From positions 1 through 6,559 of the forward strand of contig JAEZNF010000602.1 of NCBI GenBank assembly GCA_023441845.1: DNA of 6,559 bases. Direction: 5' to 3'. The notes below the pieces were generated by a model, which had not been told where the DNA came from, did no database searches, and was given only the letters and a program-made list of their open reading frames with translations. The position numbers were made by a program, and so were the translations under genes. Shown here one piece after another: positions 5,525 to 6,559 of the stretch. Numbering within the stretch: the first letter of the stretch is position 1; every line of letters begins with the position of its first letter. This DNA comes from Bacillota bacterium. GTDB lineage: Bacteria; Bacillota; Clostridia; Acetivibrionales; DSM-2933.

Positions 5525-6559
5525 TTATATAAAAGAGTTCCTAATATGGATTTCTACCAATCGTTTAATCATCTGTACAGTTTCAGGAATATTTATTCCA
5601 TGAGGGCACTTTTTCATGCATGACATGTCGGTACATTTCTCGCATTTAAAAGCGCTTTCATTTATACCGAGGTCAAGCTTTCTAAGAGCCCAATAATCCT
5701 TGCCGAGAAAATAATAATTATACTGCCTGAAAATTATGTGTATTTCATTACCGTATATGCATCTACACCTTTGGCACCTTTGGCATGGAATTGGTGAGAA
5801 ACTCTTTTCCAGGAGTGCCATTACCTGTGAAAAAGAAGGCCGGTTATAGTTTTCAAGCTCCTTTAGCATTGCCATGTCAACCTGTTCATGTGTCCCAAGG
5901 CCTATTAATGCAGATGATACGGGATATGAAAGTACGCCCGATAAAAGTTTATTAACCGGGAAGAAGGACGGCAGTATCCCTGCCGCATATACTTTATTGA
6001 TAATCAATCCTTTTTGTCTGAACAGCACTTCCGGCTCTATCCTATCAAGCATGCCCCTTTCGAGAATATTTCCGCTGCCCTGCAGAACATCGACTCGCTT
6101 GTCTTTCGCGCCTCTTAACAAGATATCATAATAGTGGGAGGCAATTCCGGTAAATTTGATTTTGCCTTCTGCTTTGAGTTCATTCAATGCATCGACAGCC
6201 CCATACCTTCCAAACGTAACATCCTCATTGCCTTCATCCACCTGGTGTACAAAATAAATATCAGCATAGGTACCAAGATTTTTAACGGACTTAAGTACGG
6301 CATTGTGCATCTCTTCTCCATTAAAAAATCTAGCCTTGTCCGATATAATTATCTTTTCCCTGCCTGCATGAGCTGCAAATTTTCCCAGTTTTATCTCTGC
6401 ATCCCCATATTCAGGCACAATTGCCGTATCAAAAAGATTACAGCCAAGCTTTAAAGCATGCTCCATTATACCTATTGCTGTTTCTTCAACCGGACTGTAA
6501 TAATCGGGCAGTACAGGACAATCTCCGCTTAAAATGGGGATTGTTCCAAAGGCTATTTC
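5525..6559 (-). CDS. Aldo/keto reductase with C-terminal iron-sulfur-type cysteine clusters (5' end outside window)
   Basis: The frame stays open from the stop at 5525 to the right edge, giving 344 visible residues. The N-terminal part before the ATG at 6466 reads EIAFGTIPIL..., the first beta strand of the AKR barrel, so that ATG is internal. The catalytic tetrad is visible: D44 in NLFDTA, Y51 in PEYGDAE, K75 in ISDKARF and H105 in FVHQVD (fragment numbering). The barrel ends near IGLGTHEQVDMAM. A C-terminal domain follows with a first cluster, CQRCQRCRC (C259, C262, C265, C267), and a second, C306-x2-C309-x4-C314-x3-C318-P, then HGINIPE. This layout matches the ferredoxin-like tail of COG1453-type reductases, which would bind one or two 4Fe-4S clusters. 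The substrate is unknown. The spacing of the first cluster is unusual (see findings). Confidence 0.88.
   Translation of the reverse strand, partial: EIAFGTIPILSGDCPVLPDYYSPVEETAIGIMEHALKLGCNLFDTAIVPEYGDAEIKLGKFAAHAGREKIIISDKARFFNGEEMHNAVLKSVKNLGTYADIYFVHQVDEGNEDVTFGRYGAVDALNELKAEGKIKFTGIASHYYDILLRGAKDKRVDVLQGSGNILERGMLDRIEPEVLFRQKGLIINKVYAAGILPSFFPVNKLLSGVLSYPVSSALIGLGTHEQVDMAMLKELENYNRPSFSQVMALLEKSFSPIPCQRCQRCRCIYGNEIHIIFRQYNYYFLGKDYWALRKLDLGINESAFKCEKCTDMSCMKKCPHGINIPETVQMIKRLVEIHIRNSFI
5768..5785. repeat. Perfect 9-bp tandem duplication inside the reductase gene
   Basis: CCTTTGGCA occurs twice in direct succession (5768-5776 and 5777-5785). On the coding strand it encodes Cys-Gln-Arg twice, so the repeat is in frame and creates part of the first cysteine cluster. 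Confidence 0.8.

Noticed and set aside
5525..6466. A complete reductase gene starting at the ATG at 6466
   Set aside because: The frame continues upstream without a stop to the window edge and encodes a typical N-terminal AKR strand (EIAFGTIPIL). No ribosome binding site precedes 6466. The gene is therefore partial.

Overview
The window looks like chromosomal DNA of a low-GC Gram-positive anaerobe, most likely a member of the Clostridia. This rests on AT-rich intergenic DNA, strong purine-rich ribosome binding sites (AAAGGAG, AGGAGG, CGGAGG), sigma-A-like promoters, a Rho-independent terminator, and a clostridial-type aldo/keto reductase with cysteine clusters. The genus cannot be fixed from the sequence alone.

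Layout, left to right. Positions 1-1076 (+) hold the end of an ABC transporter operon: the last 98 codons of an ATP-binding subunit, then a six-helix ABC-2 permease of the BcrB/MutE-like type, closed by a terminator hairpin at 1199-1235. Positions 1284-2687 (-) hold ahcY, encoding S-adenosylhomocysteine hydrolase, alone behind a near-consensus promoter at 2763-2791. A 443-bp divergent intergenic region (2688-3130) carries that promoter and several inverted repeats. Positions 3131-3805 (+) encode a DUF2461-family protein of unknown function. Positions 3864-5384 (-) encode a polytopic GT-C-like (GT39/PMT-related) membrane glycosyltransferase with its own extended -10 promoter. From 5525 to the right edge (-) lies an aldo/keto reductase with two C-terminal cysteine clusters. 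Its reading frame stays open to the window edge, so its N-terminus lies outside.

The genes do not form one pathway. Gene orientations alternate (+ - + - -), and each gene or pair seems to be its own transcription unit. The ABC pair exports or expels a small molecule or peptide. AhcY recycles the by-product of SAM-dependent methylation. The GT-C protein probably glycosylates a substrate on the outer face of the membrane. The reductase is a stand-alone redox enzyme.

I see no CRISPR array, no tRNA or rRNA, no intact mobile element and no clearly new multi-gene system. The points most worth a second look are the unexplained structured or possibly coding stretch at about 1090-1195, the inverted-repeat cluster at 2872-3058, and the unusual first cysteine cluster of the reductase, which overlaps a perfect 9-bp tandem duplication.
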